Assembly: GCF_040393045.1 (NCBI RefSeq)
Contig: NZ_JBEBUX010000049.1
Coordinates: forward strand, 1 to 27,631
Origin: Pollutimonas bauzanensis_A
GTDB lineage: Bacteria; Pseudomonadota; Gammaproteobacteria; Burkholderiales; Burkholderiaceae_B
Length of the DNA stretch: 27,631 bases
Direction of reading: 5' to 3'
The position numbers and the translations under genes are program-made. Every line of letters begins with the position of its first letter. Position 1 is the first letter of the stretch. The notes under the pieces are model-generated. The model saw only the letters and a program-made list of their open reading frames with translations. It made no database searches and was not told the DNA's origin. Shown piece after piece: positions 16,109-24,911 of this stretch.

Positions 16109-16692
16109 GACGGGCACGAATAAAGCCTATTCAAGCGAAATAGGCGTTCACGTTTCAAAATCACATCCAGAGGCTCGGCGTCTTTATCGGGCGCGCGGGC
16201 AAACTCAGGAATTGCGGTAAATGCGCTGGACGCCGCCACGGGGTATTGTTGCCAGCAACGAACAAGCAATTCATCCGGATCAAATAACGCAAGTCCGTAG
16301 CCGCGCAGCTCGGTGCGGTTGAAGTCTTTGATATTGCGCGTGACAATCCCTGCCCTGGCGCCAATAAAGCGCGATTTGGCAGCTCGCGCAGCGGCAATGA
16401 CATGCCAGTCCTTGGGATCGCTACGGCGCAACCCTAATTTGAAAGGCGTAATTTCCCCTTGGTCGGCATCAGGAAAAGCAGTCTGCAGTTCCTGCCACTG
16501 CGCTTGAATATCCGAAGCCGAAACGCCCCAAAGCCGGGCGGCATTGCGTTGCCACTCATCGCCGATGATTGCGCTCCAGGCCGGCTGAAAACAAGCCTGA
16601 CTGGCAAGTTGCAGCAAGACACGCCGCAAGACATTTGAAATCAATACGCAGGTATCGATGACCAGTACCTCGGGGATATCGGGCTTTTCCAT
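16105..16692 (-). CDS. PIN-domain protein, putative ribonuclease
   Basis: Protein of 195 residues with an N-terminal PIN fold. VLVIDTCVLISNVLRR (9-24) gives the first acidic residue, though the common DTN is DTC here. SDPKDWHVIAAA and IVTRNIKDFN give the later acidic residues, followed by YGLALFDPDELL. The C-terminal 50 residues are basic and helical and extend past the usual domain. PIN proteins are metal-dependent RNases and often toxins. Here no antitoxin-size gene is adjacent. The gene starts one base past recO and overlaps the RarD-like permease, so it is part of the rnc-era-recO operon. Active-site completeness is uncertain. Confidence 0.8.
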   Translation of the reverse strand: MEKPDIPEVLVIDTCVLISNVLRRVLLQLASQACFQPAWSAIIGDEWQRNAARLWGVSASDIQAQWQELQTAFPDADQGEITPFKLGLRRSDPKDWHVIAAARAAKSRFIGARAGIVTRNIKDFNRTELRGYGLALFDPDELLVRCWQQYPVAASSAFTAIPEFARAPDKDAEPLDVILKRERLFRLNRLYSCPS

Positions 16693-16693
16693 C

Positions 16694-17359
16694 TTAATAA
16701 CGCTGCAATTCCATTAACACTTTACGCGTCAACAAAGGACGGCCCAATAATTCATTAAGCCTCTCTCGTAGAGAACGCCGCAATTCCGGCTCAAGCTTGA
16801 GGTCATCGAAATCAGGCGGATCTTCACCCAACCCGTAGCCTGTCTCGTTCAGCAGCATCCATTCAAACCGTCTCAAGGCGCTCGCAGCGGAGCGAGGCAC
16901 CACATTGGCACCCACTGCCGGCCCAGAAGCCCCTGTGACGCCTTCCTGGCCTGGATTGGGCTGGCTGCCAGGGAAGACCGCGGCAAGTTGCCGCAGCGCG
17001 GCGTCATAAGCTTCGTAGAGCACTGGATGGGGATCTTCGCGTGGCAATAAACGCAGCAACAACTCGTTCAGGTACCAGGCCGACATCAAGGCCCTGCCAT
17101 GAAGCGGCCTGATGCCAACGCATTCGGCCCGCGTCAATGTCTTGACTTCACCCGAACCGCTCCACGATAAAGCCAGCGGCTGAAAGGCTGACAATACGGG
17201 GCGCAATACCGAATAGGGCCGCTTGGCCCCTTTGGCCACCAACGCGACATTACCGTGCGACCGTGTGAATACCTGAATGATCAGCGAGGTTTCCCGCCAG
17301 GCGGCCGAATGCAATAAATAACCGGCCGCATCCTGAACGCGTAGCGCCCGTCTACTCAT
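16694..17359 (-). CDS. recO: DNA repair protein RecO
   Basis: Recombination mediator that helps load RecA at single-strand gaps with RecF/RecR. From ATG 17359 the protein is 221 residues: an N-terminal OB fold (QDAAGYLLHSAAWRETSLIIQVFTR region, with GNVALVAKGAKRP) and a helical C-terminal part ending in LLTRKVLMELQR. The frame is open to 17479, but the extra 40 residues come from era in another frame and do not look like RecO. A proline/glycine-rich insert (about 130-150) interrupts the helical part. It overlaps the era end by eight bases, the conserved rnc-era-recO arrangement. pdxJ, which follows recO in many proteobacteria, is absent. Confidence 0.92.
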   Translation of the reverse strand: MSRRALRVQDAAGYLLHSAAWRETSLIIQVFTRSHGNVALVAKGAKRPYSVLRPVLSAFQPLALSWSGSGEVKTLTRAECVGIRPLHGRALMSAWYLNELLLRLLPREDPHPVLYEAYDAALRQLAAVFPGSQPNPGQEGVTGASGPAVGANVVPRSAASALRRFEWMLLNETGYGLGEDPPDFDDLKLEPELRRSLRERLNELLGRPLLTRKVLMELQRY

Positions 17360-18242
17360 ATCCCAATTCGCGCAGTGCACTCTCGCGATCGGACCAGCCC
17401 TTGCGCACCTTGATATAAACTTCAAGATGCACTGTCTTGTCCAGTAATTTGACCATATCTTGACGCGCCTCGGAAGCAATACGCTTCATGTGCCCGCCGC
17501 CGGCGCCCAGCAAGATGGGGCGCTGGCTATCGCGTTCAATCACGATGCACGCGGCCACCCGCACGCCAAGGTCGTTCTCTTCCCATTCCTCGATTACGAC
17601 CGTGCAGCCATAAGGCAATTCGTCGCCCACAAGACGGAAGATTTTTTCCCGTATCAGTTCGGCCACGATAAAGCGCATGGGCCTGTCCGTAAGCGCATCG
17701 GCCTCGAACATCGGCTCGCCCTCGGGAAGGCGCTGGGAAATTTCGGTAAGCAGGTTATCGAGTTGTACGCCGCGCAACGCGCTGACAGGCACGACGGCCG
17801 AATAAGGATGCAGCGCCATGATCTTGCTGACATACGAGAACATATCGTTCTTGCTTTTCAGCTCGTCGACCTTATTGACGACAAGTATGGTCTTCTCACC
17901 TGACTTGGGCAGCAATGGCAATAATTGCGCGTCGCCGGGCGACCACTTGCCGGCCTCGACCACATGCACAACCACGTCGACATCGGCCAGTGCCTGGGTG
18001 ACCACGCGATTCATCATGCGGTTCATGGTTCCGCCGTGGCGCGTCTGGAATCCTGGCGTATCCACAAATACAAATTGTTCGTGGTCGCGCGTAAGCACAC
18101 CGTGTATGCGATGGCGGGTCGTTTGCGCTTTACGCGAAACGATGGAAATTTTGCTGCCTATGAGGGCGTTGGCCAGCGTGGATTTGCCCACATTTGGGCG
18201 TCCAACGATGGCAATAAAGCCACAACGAAAAGCATCGGTCAT
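17352..18242 (-). CDS. era: GTPase Era
   Basis: Essential GTPase that binds the 3' end of 16S rRNA and assists 30S maturation. The 296-residue protein shows G1 GRPNVGKS (14-21), the G2 region around KAQTTRHRI, G3 DTPG (61-64), G4 NKVD (123-126) and G5 SAL (154-156). A C-terminal KH domain follows, with its loop in GGGHMKRIASEARQ. The start overlaps the rnc stop as ATGA and the end overlaps recO, so translation of the three is coupled. Confidence 0.97.
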   Translation of the reverse strand: MTDAFRCGFIAIVGRPNVGKSTLANALIGSKISIVSRKAQTTRHRIHGVLTRDHEQFVFVDTPGFQTRHGGTMNRMMNRVVTQALADVDVVVHVVEAGKWSPGDAQLLPLLPKSGEKTILVVNKVDELKSKNDMFSYVSKIMALHPYSAVVPVSALRGVQLDNLLTEISQRLPEGEPMFEADALTDRPMRFIVAELIREKIFRLVGDELPYGCTVVIEEWEENDLGVRVAACIVIERDSQRPILLGAGGGHMKRIASEARQDMVKLLDKTVHLEVYIKVRKGWSDRESALRELGYE

Positions 18243-18997
18243 TTGTTCTCCTGGGACACTGCCACAGGCAATGACAACTGTGTTGACTTACGGCCGCGCG
18301 CAGTGCGCGAACCTTTAACGGGCGCCAGAGCGGCGATAGCTGCAATGGCAAGCTCGGCGGCAGACTGCTCAGCCGCGCGGCGGCTGGCGCCTGGCGCGCT
18401 GACTTTGATCTCTAGCTTGGGGATCTGGCACTCGACCTCGAATAACTGATTATGCGCCGCACCATGCGTGGCGACAACAGTGTAGGCAGGCAAATCCAGC
18501 TTACGCGCCTGCAAGAGTTCCTGCAACAGCGTCTTTGGGTCTTTACCCAAGGTTTTAGGATCTACATGAAGCAAAATGGGTTCATATTGACGGGCGATGA
18601 CTTTTTGCGCGGCGTCGAAACCACCATCAAGAAAAACAGCCCCTAATACGGCCTCGAAAGCATCCGCCAAAATGGAGGGGCGTCGAAACCCGCCGCTTTT
18701 AAGTTCGCCCTCGCCCAAGCGCAAGTATTGCGATAACGACAGCTTGCCAGCGATATCGGCCAGCGACGCTTGTTTGACAAGATTGGCGCGTAGACGCGAC
18801 AAATCGCCTTCGTCGATACGTGGAAACCGTTGGAACAACAAGGCGGCAACAACAAAGTTAAGCACCGAATCGCCCAGGAATTCCAGGCGCTCGTTATGAT
18901 GAGAGCTATGACTGCGGTGCGTAAGCGCCTGACTCAACAAGGTTGCATCGGTAAACCGATAATCCAGAGCTTGCTCCAGGGATGCGACATTGGCCAT
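18239..18997 (-). CDS. rnc: ribonuclease III
   Basis: Double-strand-specific endoribonuclease for rRNA and mRNA processing. The 252-residue protein carries the signature ERLEFLGDSVL (36-46) with catalytic Glu39/Asp43, the second metal-site residues Asp112 and Glu115 in DAFEAVLGAVFLDGG, and a dsRNA-binding domain (about 153-222). It has a basic, low-complexity tail of about 30 residues (KGSRTARGRKS) that is longer than in E. coli. Its start overlaps the lepB stop by one base (TAATG). Confidence 0.97.
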   Translation of the reverse strand: MANVASLEQALDYRFTDATLLSQALTHRSHSSHHNERLEFLGDSVLNFVVAALLFQRFPRIDEGDLSRLRANLVKQASLADIAGKLSLSQYLRLGEGELKSGGFRRPSILADAFEAVLGAVFLDGGFDAAQKVIARQYEPILLHVDPKTLGKDPKTLLQELLQARKLDLPAYTVVATHGAAHNQLFEVECQIPKLEIKVSAPGASRRAAEQSAAELAIAAIAALAPVKGSRTARGRKSTQLSLPVAVSQENK

Positions 18998-19884
18998 TAG
19001 TGAAAACGCCCAATGCGGCTTGGCTCACTGAAGTTCATCCAGATAAAGAAAGCGCGGCCGACGATGTACTGATCGGGAACAAACCCCCAGTAACGGCTAT
19101 CCAGGCTGTTGTCGCGGTTATCGCCCATCATGAAGTAATGGCCCGCCGGCACAGTGCAGCGTACCCCATTGCCTAAATATTCGCAGTTATCTCGATATGG
19201 GTAGTTCGAAATCGCCATGTAATCTTGCCCAGCCTGCTTATTGAGCAGAATATGATGCTTGACTGGCCCCAACTGTTCGGAATAACGGCCCACATACGAC
19301 GAACGGTCAGGTTCGAAAAAGTCGCCTTCACGCACGTGGGAGACTTCCTGTCCGTTGATTGACAGCACCTTGTTCTGGTACTGCACCACATCGCCAGGCA
19401 AACCCACGACACGTTTAATATAGTCTACGCTGGGATCGACCGGATAGCGAAACACCATCACATCACCCCGGCTGGGGGTACCAACATCAATAATCTTCTT
19501 GTCGATGACGGGTAAACGAATCCCGTATTGAAACTTGTTCACCAGGATCAAGTCGCCGTCCTGCAGCGTGGGCAACATCGAACCGGATGGAATGCGGAAT
19601 GGTTCGACCACAAACGCCCGCAATGCGAACACGAACAGGATGACGGGAAAGAAGCTGACACAGTATTCAATCCACCAAGGTGGGCGGTTGGCCTTATCGT
19701 AGGCCTCTTGCCGAATGCGCGCGGCCTCTGATTGTTCCAGACCGGCGACAGACTGCGATGTCGCTGCCATGGCGGCCACCGCGCCCGCCCGGCGGCGAGC
19801 ACGCAGAAGGAAAAAATCCAGGCACCAGACAAATCCGGTCACGACCAGCAACAAAAACAAGATCAGCGCAAAATCCCAACTCAT
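18997..19884 (-). CDS. lepB: signal peptidase I
   Basis: Inner-membrane serine protease that removes Sec and Tat signal peptides. From ATG 19884 the protein has 295 residues: an N-terminal membrane helix, a cytoplasmic linker, a second helix (about residues 75-93), then the periplasmic catalytic domain. The nucleophile is Ser102 in PSGSMLPTL and the general base Lys157 in DYIKRVVGLPGD. The family box GDNRDNSLDSRYWG is complete. A GTG at 19893 is in frame, but AAGGT at a normal distance favours the ATG. It follows lepA by 19 bases and overlaps rnc. Confidence 0.96.
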   Translation of the reverse strand: MSWDFALILFLLLVVTGFVWCLDFFLLRARRRAGAVAAMAATSQSVAGLEQSEAARIRQEAYDKANRPPWWIEYCVSFFPVILFVFALRAFVVEPFRIPSGSMLPTLQDGDLILVNKFQYGIRLPVIDKKIIDVGTPSRGDVMVFRYPVDPSVDYIKRVVGLPGDVVQYQNKVLSINGQEVSHVREGDFFEPDRSSYVGRYSEQLGPVKHHILLNKQAGQDYMAISNYPYRDNCEYLGNGVRCTVPAGHYFMMGDNRDNSLDSRYWGFVPDQYIVGRAFFIWMNFSEPSRIGRFH

Positions 19885-19903
19885 ACCAGACACACCTTGT
19901 AAG

Positions 19904-21697
19904 TTATTTATCTTCGACCTGCAAGATGGCCAGGAAGGCTTCTTGGGGGATTTCCACGTTGCCGACCTGTTTCATACGTTTCTTGCCAGCCTTCTGCTTT
20001 TCAAGCAATTTCTTCTTACGGGAAATATCGCCGCCGTAACACTTGGCCAAGACGTTCTTGCGTAGCGCCTTGACGTTTTCACGCGCAATGACTTCGGCGC
20101 CAATAGCAGCCTGTATGGCAATGTCGAACATCTGGCGCGGGATAAGTGAGCGCATTTTGGAGACCACTTCCCGCCCGCGATACTTGGCGTTGGAACGATG
20201 GATCATCATGGACAAGGCATCGACGCGATCGCCATTGATCAATAGATCGACGCGCACCACGTCGGCCGGCCGATATTCCTTGAACTCGTAGTCCATGGAT
20301 GCATAACCGCGCGACACCGACTTGAGCTTATCGAAGAAGTCGAGCACGATCTCGGCCAACGGCATTTCGTACATCAGGTGAACCTGGCGTCCGTGGTAGG
20401 TCATATTAAGCTGCACGCCGCGCTTGAGCATACACAGGGACATGACCGGCCCCACGTATTCCTGGGGCATGAACAGGGTGACCGTGACGATGGGTTCGCG
20501 GATCTCGTTGATATGCGAAATTTCAGGCATGCGCGAGGGGCTTTCAACCATCAGCATCGAGCCATCGCGAATCTCGACCTCGTACACCACGGTCGGCGCC
20601 GTGGTGATGATATCCATGTCGAACTCACGCTCGAGACGCTCTTGCACGATTTCCATGTGCAACAGCCCGAGGAAGCCGCAGCGAAAACCAAAACCCAGTG
20701 CCTGCGATACTTCAGGCTCGTACATCAGCGATGAGTCGTTAAGCTTGAGCTTTTCAAGAGAATCACGCAATTGGTCGTATTCGCTGCTTTCCACAGGATA
20801 CAAACCAGCAAAAACCTGCGGCTTGACCTCTTTGAAACCCGGCAAAGCCGATGTGGCAGGTTTTCCAGCCAATGTAATGGTATCGCCCACCTTGGCATGT
20901 TCGAGCTCTTTGATACCGGCAATAACAAAGCCCACTTCGCCAGCGGACAGTTCTTTGCGGGGCTCGGATTTAGGCGTGAACACGCCGATGTGCTCGCATA
21001 GATGCGTTTTGCCCGCCGCCATCAGAAGCAGCTTGTCTTTGGGCTTGAGCACGCCATTGACGATACGCACCAGCATGACGACACCCACGTAGTTATCAAA
21101 CCACGAGTCGATGATCAAGGCCTGCAAGGGCTTGGCGGGGTCGCCGACAGGCGGTGGAATCTTGGCTACGATAGTTTCCAGAATGTCGTCAATGCCCATG
21201 CCTGTCTTGGCGCTGCATAGAATTGCATCAGTGGCGTCAATACCGATGACATCTTCGACTTCCTGGCGTGCACCTTCGGGATCAGCCGACGGCAAATCCA
21301 TTTTATTCAGGACGGGAACGACTTCAACCCCGAGTTCGATAGCGGTGTAGCAATTGGCCACGGTTTGGGCTTCGACCCCCTGTGTGGCGTCGACCACCAG
21401 CAAGGCGCCTTCGCAGGCTGACAACGAACGACTTACTTCGTATGAGAAGTCAACGTGACCCGGCGTGTCGATAAGGTTGAAGGCATACACCTTGCCATCT
21501 TTGGCTTTATAGCTAAGCGCCGCCGTTTGCGCTTTGATGGTAATACCGCGTTCGCGCTCGATATCCATGGAATCGAGAACCTGCGTGGACATTTCACGAT
21601 CAGCTAATCCTCCGCAACGATGAATCAGGCGATCGGCCAGCGTGGACTTGCCGTGGTCAATATGAGCAATGATGGAAAAGTTGCGGATGTGATCCAT
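19904..21697 (-). CDS. lepA: elongation factor 4 (LepA), back-translocating GTPase
   Basis: Ribosome-bound GTPase of 597 residues that acts on elongation or initiation under ionic stress. G1 AHIDHGKST (11-19), DTPGHVDF and NKMDLP are visible, followed by the EF-G-like domains and the LepA-specific C-terminal domain ending in the basic GGDISRKKKLLEKQKAGKKR stretch. It is 116 bases downstream of degP, with a strong terminator in between, so it probably has its own promoter or depends on read-through. The leader lacks an obvious Shine-Dalgarno sequence (only a CCGG-rich stretch before ATG). Confidence 0.97.
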   Translation of the reverse strand: MDHIRNFSIIAHIDHGKSTLADRLIHRCGGLADREMSTQVLDSMDIERERGITIKAQTAALSYKAKDGKVYAFNLIDTPGHVDFSYEVSRSLSACEGALLVVDATQGVEAQTVANCYTAIELGVEVVPVLNKMDLPSADPEGARQEVEDVIGIDATDAILCSAKTGMGIDDILETIVAKIPPPVGDPAKPLQALIIDSWFDNYVGVVMLVRIVNGVLKPKDKLLLMAAGKTHLCEHIGVFTPKSEPRKELSAGEVGFVIAGIKELEHAKVGDTITLAGKPATSALPGFKEVKPQVFAGLYPVESSEYDQLRDSLEKLKLNDSSLMYEPEVSQALGFGFRCGFLGLLHMEIVQERLEREFDMDIITTAPTVVYEVEIRDGSMLMVESPSRMPEISHINEIREPIVTVTLFMPQEYVGPVMSLCMLKRGVQLNMTYHGRQVHLMYEMPLAEIVLDFFDKLKSVSRGYASMDYEFKEYRPADVVRVDLLINGDRVDALSMMIHRSNAKYRGREVVSKMRSLIPRQMFDIAIQAAIGAEVIARENVKALRKNVLAKCYGGDISRKKKLLEKQKAGKKRMKQVGNVEIPQEAFLAILQVEDK

Positions 21698-21752
21698 AAA
21701 CCGGAAAAAAGAAGCCCATCAAACTACATGAGCGGTATTAAAGGGAAACATG

Positions 21753-21782
21753 AAAAAGGGGCGCCAAGGGCGCCCCCCTTTT
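21753..21782 (-). terminator. Intrinsic terminator between degP and lepA
   Basis: An 8-bp GC stem (GGGGCGCC / GGCGCCCC, 21758-21765 and 21769-21776) with a 3-base loop is followed on the minus strand by five T. It lies about 32 bases past the degP stop. An A-run on the other side makes it nearly symmetric. Confidence 0.85.
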
Positions 21783-21813
21783 GCTATCGCATCATTTTAG
21801 CCGTTTCTGCGGA

Positions 21814-23310
21814 TTATTTTCCGGGAGTCACGGTTACCCACTGTGATTGATCGCCACGCATCACCAACAAAGCGGCTGCGCGGGACTTATTCAGACCGGC
21901 GACAAGCTTGGCATACTGCTCTGGACCGGTAACATCCGTGTCATTAACAGTCAGGATGATGTCGCCCGGGGCCAGACCGGCTGTAGCTGCCGGCTCTTCC
22001 ACTTCAGCTACCTGCACGCCGCCCGAAAACTTCTGTTTGCTGCGGACTGCTTCAGGAACTGCTGTGACTTTCAACCCCAGCACATCGACAGGAGCCGGCT
22101 TGGCCGCTTCAGGTTCAGCGCTTTCCGTCTCGTTTTCGGCCGAAGGCATATCACCTACTTTTACCTGCACCGTCACAGCCTTGCCTTTGCGCCACACTTC
22201 CATGGGCACCCGTGTGCCGGGCTTGGTTGCCCCGACAATACGCGGGAGGTCAGTCATGTGAGTAATCGCTTTGCCATCAAACTTGATGATGACGTCGCCC
22301 GAACGTACGCCCGCCTCATCGGCAGGGCCACCCTGTTCGACGTTGCTAACCATGGCGCCTTCGGCCTTGGCCAAACCGATAGCCTTGCCGACTTCATCCG
22401 AAACTGGGCCGATCTGCACGCCGATCCGGCCGCGCGTCACCTTGCCATGCGCTTTAAGCTGCTCGACAACACGCATAACCTCATCAATAGGAATGGCCAG
22501 AGAAATCCCCATGAAGCCACCGCTTTGCGAAATGATCTGGGAATTGACGCCTACCACCTGCCCCGCGAGATCGATAAGAGGACCGCCGGAATTACCCGGA
22601 TTGACGGCAACGTCTGTCTGGATGAACGGCAGATAATCACCGGTATCGCGATTGATCGCACTGACGATGCCAGAGGTGACAGTCGAGTCAAGGCCAAAGG
22701 GCGAGCCAATAGCCAGCACCCATTGCCCTTTCTTGAGCTTGGTTGAGTCGCCAATAGGCAATGGAGTCAAGTCCTTGGCATCGATTTTCAACAACGCCAC
22801 GTCCGTGCGCGCATCCGTACCGATAATCTTGGCCTTGTACTCTTTGCCGGACGTCATGGTGACAAAAATCCCATTCGACTTGGCGACCACATGATTGTTA
22901 GTCAGGATGTAACCATCGGCAGAGATTATGAAACCCGACCCGACACCGCGAGGCACAGTGCGTTCTTTTTCTTGAGGCGCCGAAGGAGCAGGCGCATTGC
23001 GCTGCCGCGGCATGCCCGGAGGAGCAAAATCAGGGCCAAAAAACCAGCGGAACATGTCGTAAGGATCATTTCCATTGGGGCCCATGGCAGGGTTGCGCAC
23101 CGGAACGGACTCTGTTGTGCGGATATTTACCACCGAACCCTCGGTCTTATCCACCACCGAAGTAAAGTCGGGCACGGTTAATGTCGGCACAGGAGTTGTC
23201 TGGGCACTGGCTACGCCGCCCAATGGCGCAAACGCCAGCAACAGGCTCGCCGAGGCACCCGCCATTATCCGTTTGATTTTGCTATCGCCTATATGGGTAA
23301 AAAGCATCAT
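21814..23310 (-). CDS. mucD: DegP/MucD-type periplasmic serine protease
   Basis: Periplasmic quality-control protease/chaperone of the HtrA family, 498 residues. A signal peptide ends at ASA-Q around residue 36. The trypsin-like domain shows His140 (TNNHVV), Asp170 (TDVALLKI) and Ser241 (GNSGGPL), followed by two PDZ domains (about 270-375 and 395-490) joined by an Ala/Glu/Pro-rich linker. A proline-rich insert with MFRWFFGPDF (86-95) precedes the catalytic domain, typical for the DegP/MucD group. AAGGAG lies before two consecutive ATG codons; either can be the start. It is the last gene of the rpoE-rseA-rseB unit, 24 bases past rseB, and is ended by a terminator. Confidence 0.94.
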   Translation of the reverse strand: MMLFTHIGDSKIKRIMAGASASLLLAFAPLGGVASAQTTPVPTLTVPDFTSVVDKTEGSVVNIRTTESVPVRNPAMGPNGNDPYDMFRWFFGPDFAPPGMPRQRNAPAPSAPQEKERTVPRGVGSGFIISADGYILTNNHVVAKSNGIFVTMTSGKEYKAKIIGTDARTDVALLKIDAKDLTPLPIGDSTKLKKGQWVLAIGSPFGLDSTVTSGIVSAINRDTGDYLPFIQTDVAVNPGNSGGPLIDLAGQVVGVNSQIISQSGGFMGISLAIPIDEVMRVVEQLKAHGKVTRGRIGVQIGPVSDEVGKAIGLAKAEGAMVSNVEQGGPADEAGVRSGDVIIKFDGKAITHMTDLPRIVGATKPGTRVPMEVWRKGKAVTVQVKVGDMPSAENETESAEPEAAKPAPVDVLGLKVTAVPEAVRSKQKFSGGVQVAEVEEPAATAGLAPGDIILTVNDTDVTGPEQYAKLVAGLNKSRAAALLVMRGDQSQWVTVTPGK

Positions 23311-23334
23311 GAAACTCCTTGCTTGAAATTAAAA

Positions 23335-24396
23335 TTATTTTTGACCAGCCGACGGTACGTATTCGGTACTTTCAGCAATACCACGCAGCGTCTCTGGAGG
23401 AACTTCGCCCAATGCAGTCAACCAGAAATTGCCGATACGCGTACGAAAAACATTCATGGCACCTTTTTGCATGGCACCTTTAGCCAAGGGACTATCGTGC
23501 TCAGCATCGAAGGATTCGATGAATACAGAAACAGCGACTATGCCATCGGATGCCACCAACTGGCTGACCTGCTTGCCGGTTTTCATGGAGCGCGACATCT
23601 GGGTCATTACCTGAAAGCCAGCGGGAAACGGAATACGCCAGCCCTCTTTTGACAAATCGACAGCACTCATGGGAGTTTCGAATACTTTCCAGTCCCGAGT
23701 ATTCCAGCTTGCTGCCAAGTCTTCAGATACCACTTTGTTGCCCACTTGAATATTGGCAAATGAAATCTGATCGATGACACTTTGGTCACTGCCAACGGTT
23801 TGAGCCTTAAGCAGAAGATTAGTTCTGGTGTCAGCGCAAATTCTATGGCCGTGACGATGGCCATCTTTAGGCACCAAGTCGACAATTGTGCATTCGCGTC
23901 CGGCGATGCGCGTGGATAAATCGGCGATTCTAACGATGTAATTGGCCGAAATATTTTTTCCGTCGCCCAATATCAAACCAGGAAAACGATCACCGCGCCG
24001 GTGCTCCATGACGATCAGTTTTTTTTCCGGGACCAGGCATTGCGTTATATCGTTATGGCGAATGAATTCACGCGGCGGACCATCGAGCATTTCAATGCGC
24101 TCGCGCTCCCCTGTGCCATCGACCATGTGGACGATACGCGAAGACACCATTGTGGCGCCTTGCTGATAAATGTAGATGCCGGAGTAATCCAGCTCGCGGG
24201 CGGCCGCTTGCACTTTCTGCAGCAGTGCGACCCCTGGATCGACGGCAGCGCCTTGTGCGGCATCGGCCGCCAAAACAGGCTGGGCCAGCATACACGCTGT
24301 GGCCAATGTCAGCATGCCGTACAGCTTTTTAATATCACCCCGGCATGGTCGTCGAACCAATCCCAAACCAAGCGCTGCATGCCCAACCACCATCAT
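23335..24396 (-). CDS. rseB: sigma-E regulatory protein RseB/MucB
   Basis: Periplasmic protein that binds the anti-sigma factor RseA and shields it from cleavage until it senses mislocalised lipoproteins or LPS. The 353-residue protein has the MucB/RseB two-domain pattern (GIYIYQQG, RERIEMLDGPPREFIR, then the C-terminal VVSEDLAASWNTRDW and WLTALGEVPPET). The start overlaps the rseA stop as ATGA, which argues for 24396. The hydrophobic signal core, however, lies at residues 28-43, leaving an unusually long N-region, so an internal ATG at 24315 is possible. Confidence 0.9.
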   Translation of the reverse strand: MMVVGHAALGLGLVRRPCRGDIKKLYGMLTLATACMLAQPVLAADAAQGAAVDPGVALLQKVQAAARELDYSGIYIYQQGATMVSSRIVHMVDGTGERERIEMLDGPPREFIRHNDITQCLVPEKKLIVMEHRRGDRFPGLILGDGKNISANYIVRIADLSTRIAGRECTIVDLVPKDGHRHGHRICADTRTNLLLKAQTVGSDQSVIDQISFANIQVGNKVVSEDLAASWNTRDWKVFETPMSAVDLSKEGWRIPFPAGFQVMTQMSRSMKTGKQVSQLVASDGIVAVSVFIESFDAEHDSPLAKGAMQKGAMNVFRTRIGNFWLTALGEVPPETLRGIAESTEYVPSAGQK

Positions 24397-24899
24397 TGCC
24401 GGGATACTCCCGCATCAAAAGATACTTGTCTTACGGCGCTGGACCCTGAAACCTCCCGGTGGGCTTCCAGGTAATCACGCAAGCCAGGATCTTCATTGGC
24501 GCTGGCCAATACCTGTACGTTGGGAGTGCCGATTGCCTGGGGGCCCGAAAAATAAGGCAGGGCTACCCACACCACACTGGCTACCGCTGCGGCAATCGCC
24601 AGGCTCGATAGGCCTATGCGCACAGGTGAATGGCCATGCAGATTGCGAGGCGCGACAATAGGCGGCTCCGCGTCTATAGCCTTGGAAAGACGTGCGTAAA
24701 AAAAATCGGTAGGCTTGATTGCCAGGTCCTGGTTGCGCAGGACATCGCCAATAAGGTGATAAGAATCCCATACCTGTCGGCCGTAAGGGCTATCCAGGTC
24801 TTCAGGGCGTATATCACCTTCGCCGTCAATCCATGTGGATACGGAAGCTTCCCACGATGCCTCTTCGTGGTCATGCCTGGCTTGTTTGGCAACTTGCAT
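24393..24899 (-). CDS. rseA: anti-sigma-E factor RseA/MucA
   Basis: Single-pass inner-membrane protein that holds RpoE inactive until regulated proteolysis releases it. It has 168 residues from ATG 24899 (AAGGAG eight bases upstream; a TTG at 24905 is rejected for bad spacing). The N-terminal anti-sigma domain contains WDSYHLIGDVLR (45-56). One membrane helix spans about 96-116, and a short periplasmic tail ends with the conserved DYLEAHREVS. No degS or rseP is in the window. It lies 12 bases past rpoE and overlaps rseB. Confidence 0.9.
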   Translation of the reverse strand: MQVAKQARHDHEEASWEASVSTWIDGEGDIRPEDLDSPYGRQVWDSYHLIGDVLRNQDLAIKPTDFFYARLSKAIDAEPPIVAPRNLHGHSPVRIGLSSLAIAAAVASVVWVALPYFSGPQAIGTPNVQVLASANEDPGLRDYLEAHREVSGSSAVRQVSFDAGVSRQ

Positions 24900-24911
24900 T
24901 TTCAAAACTCC

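Noticed and set aside
17360..17479. 40-residue N-terminal extension of RecO
   Set aside because: It overlaps the Era KH domain in another frame and does not resemble RecO.
21847..22746. 299-codon open frame on the plus strand opposite degP
   Set aside because: It mirrors a well-supported HtrA protease with intact catalytic residues. The predicted protein resembles no family and has no ribosome-binding site.
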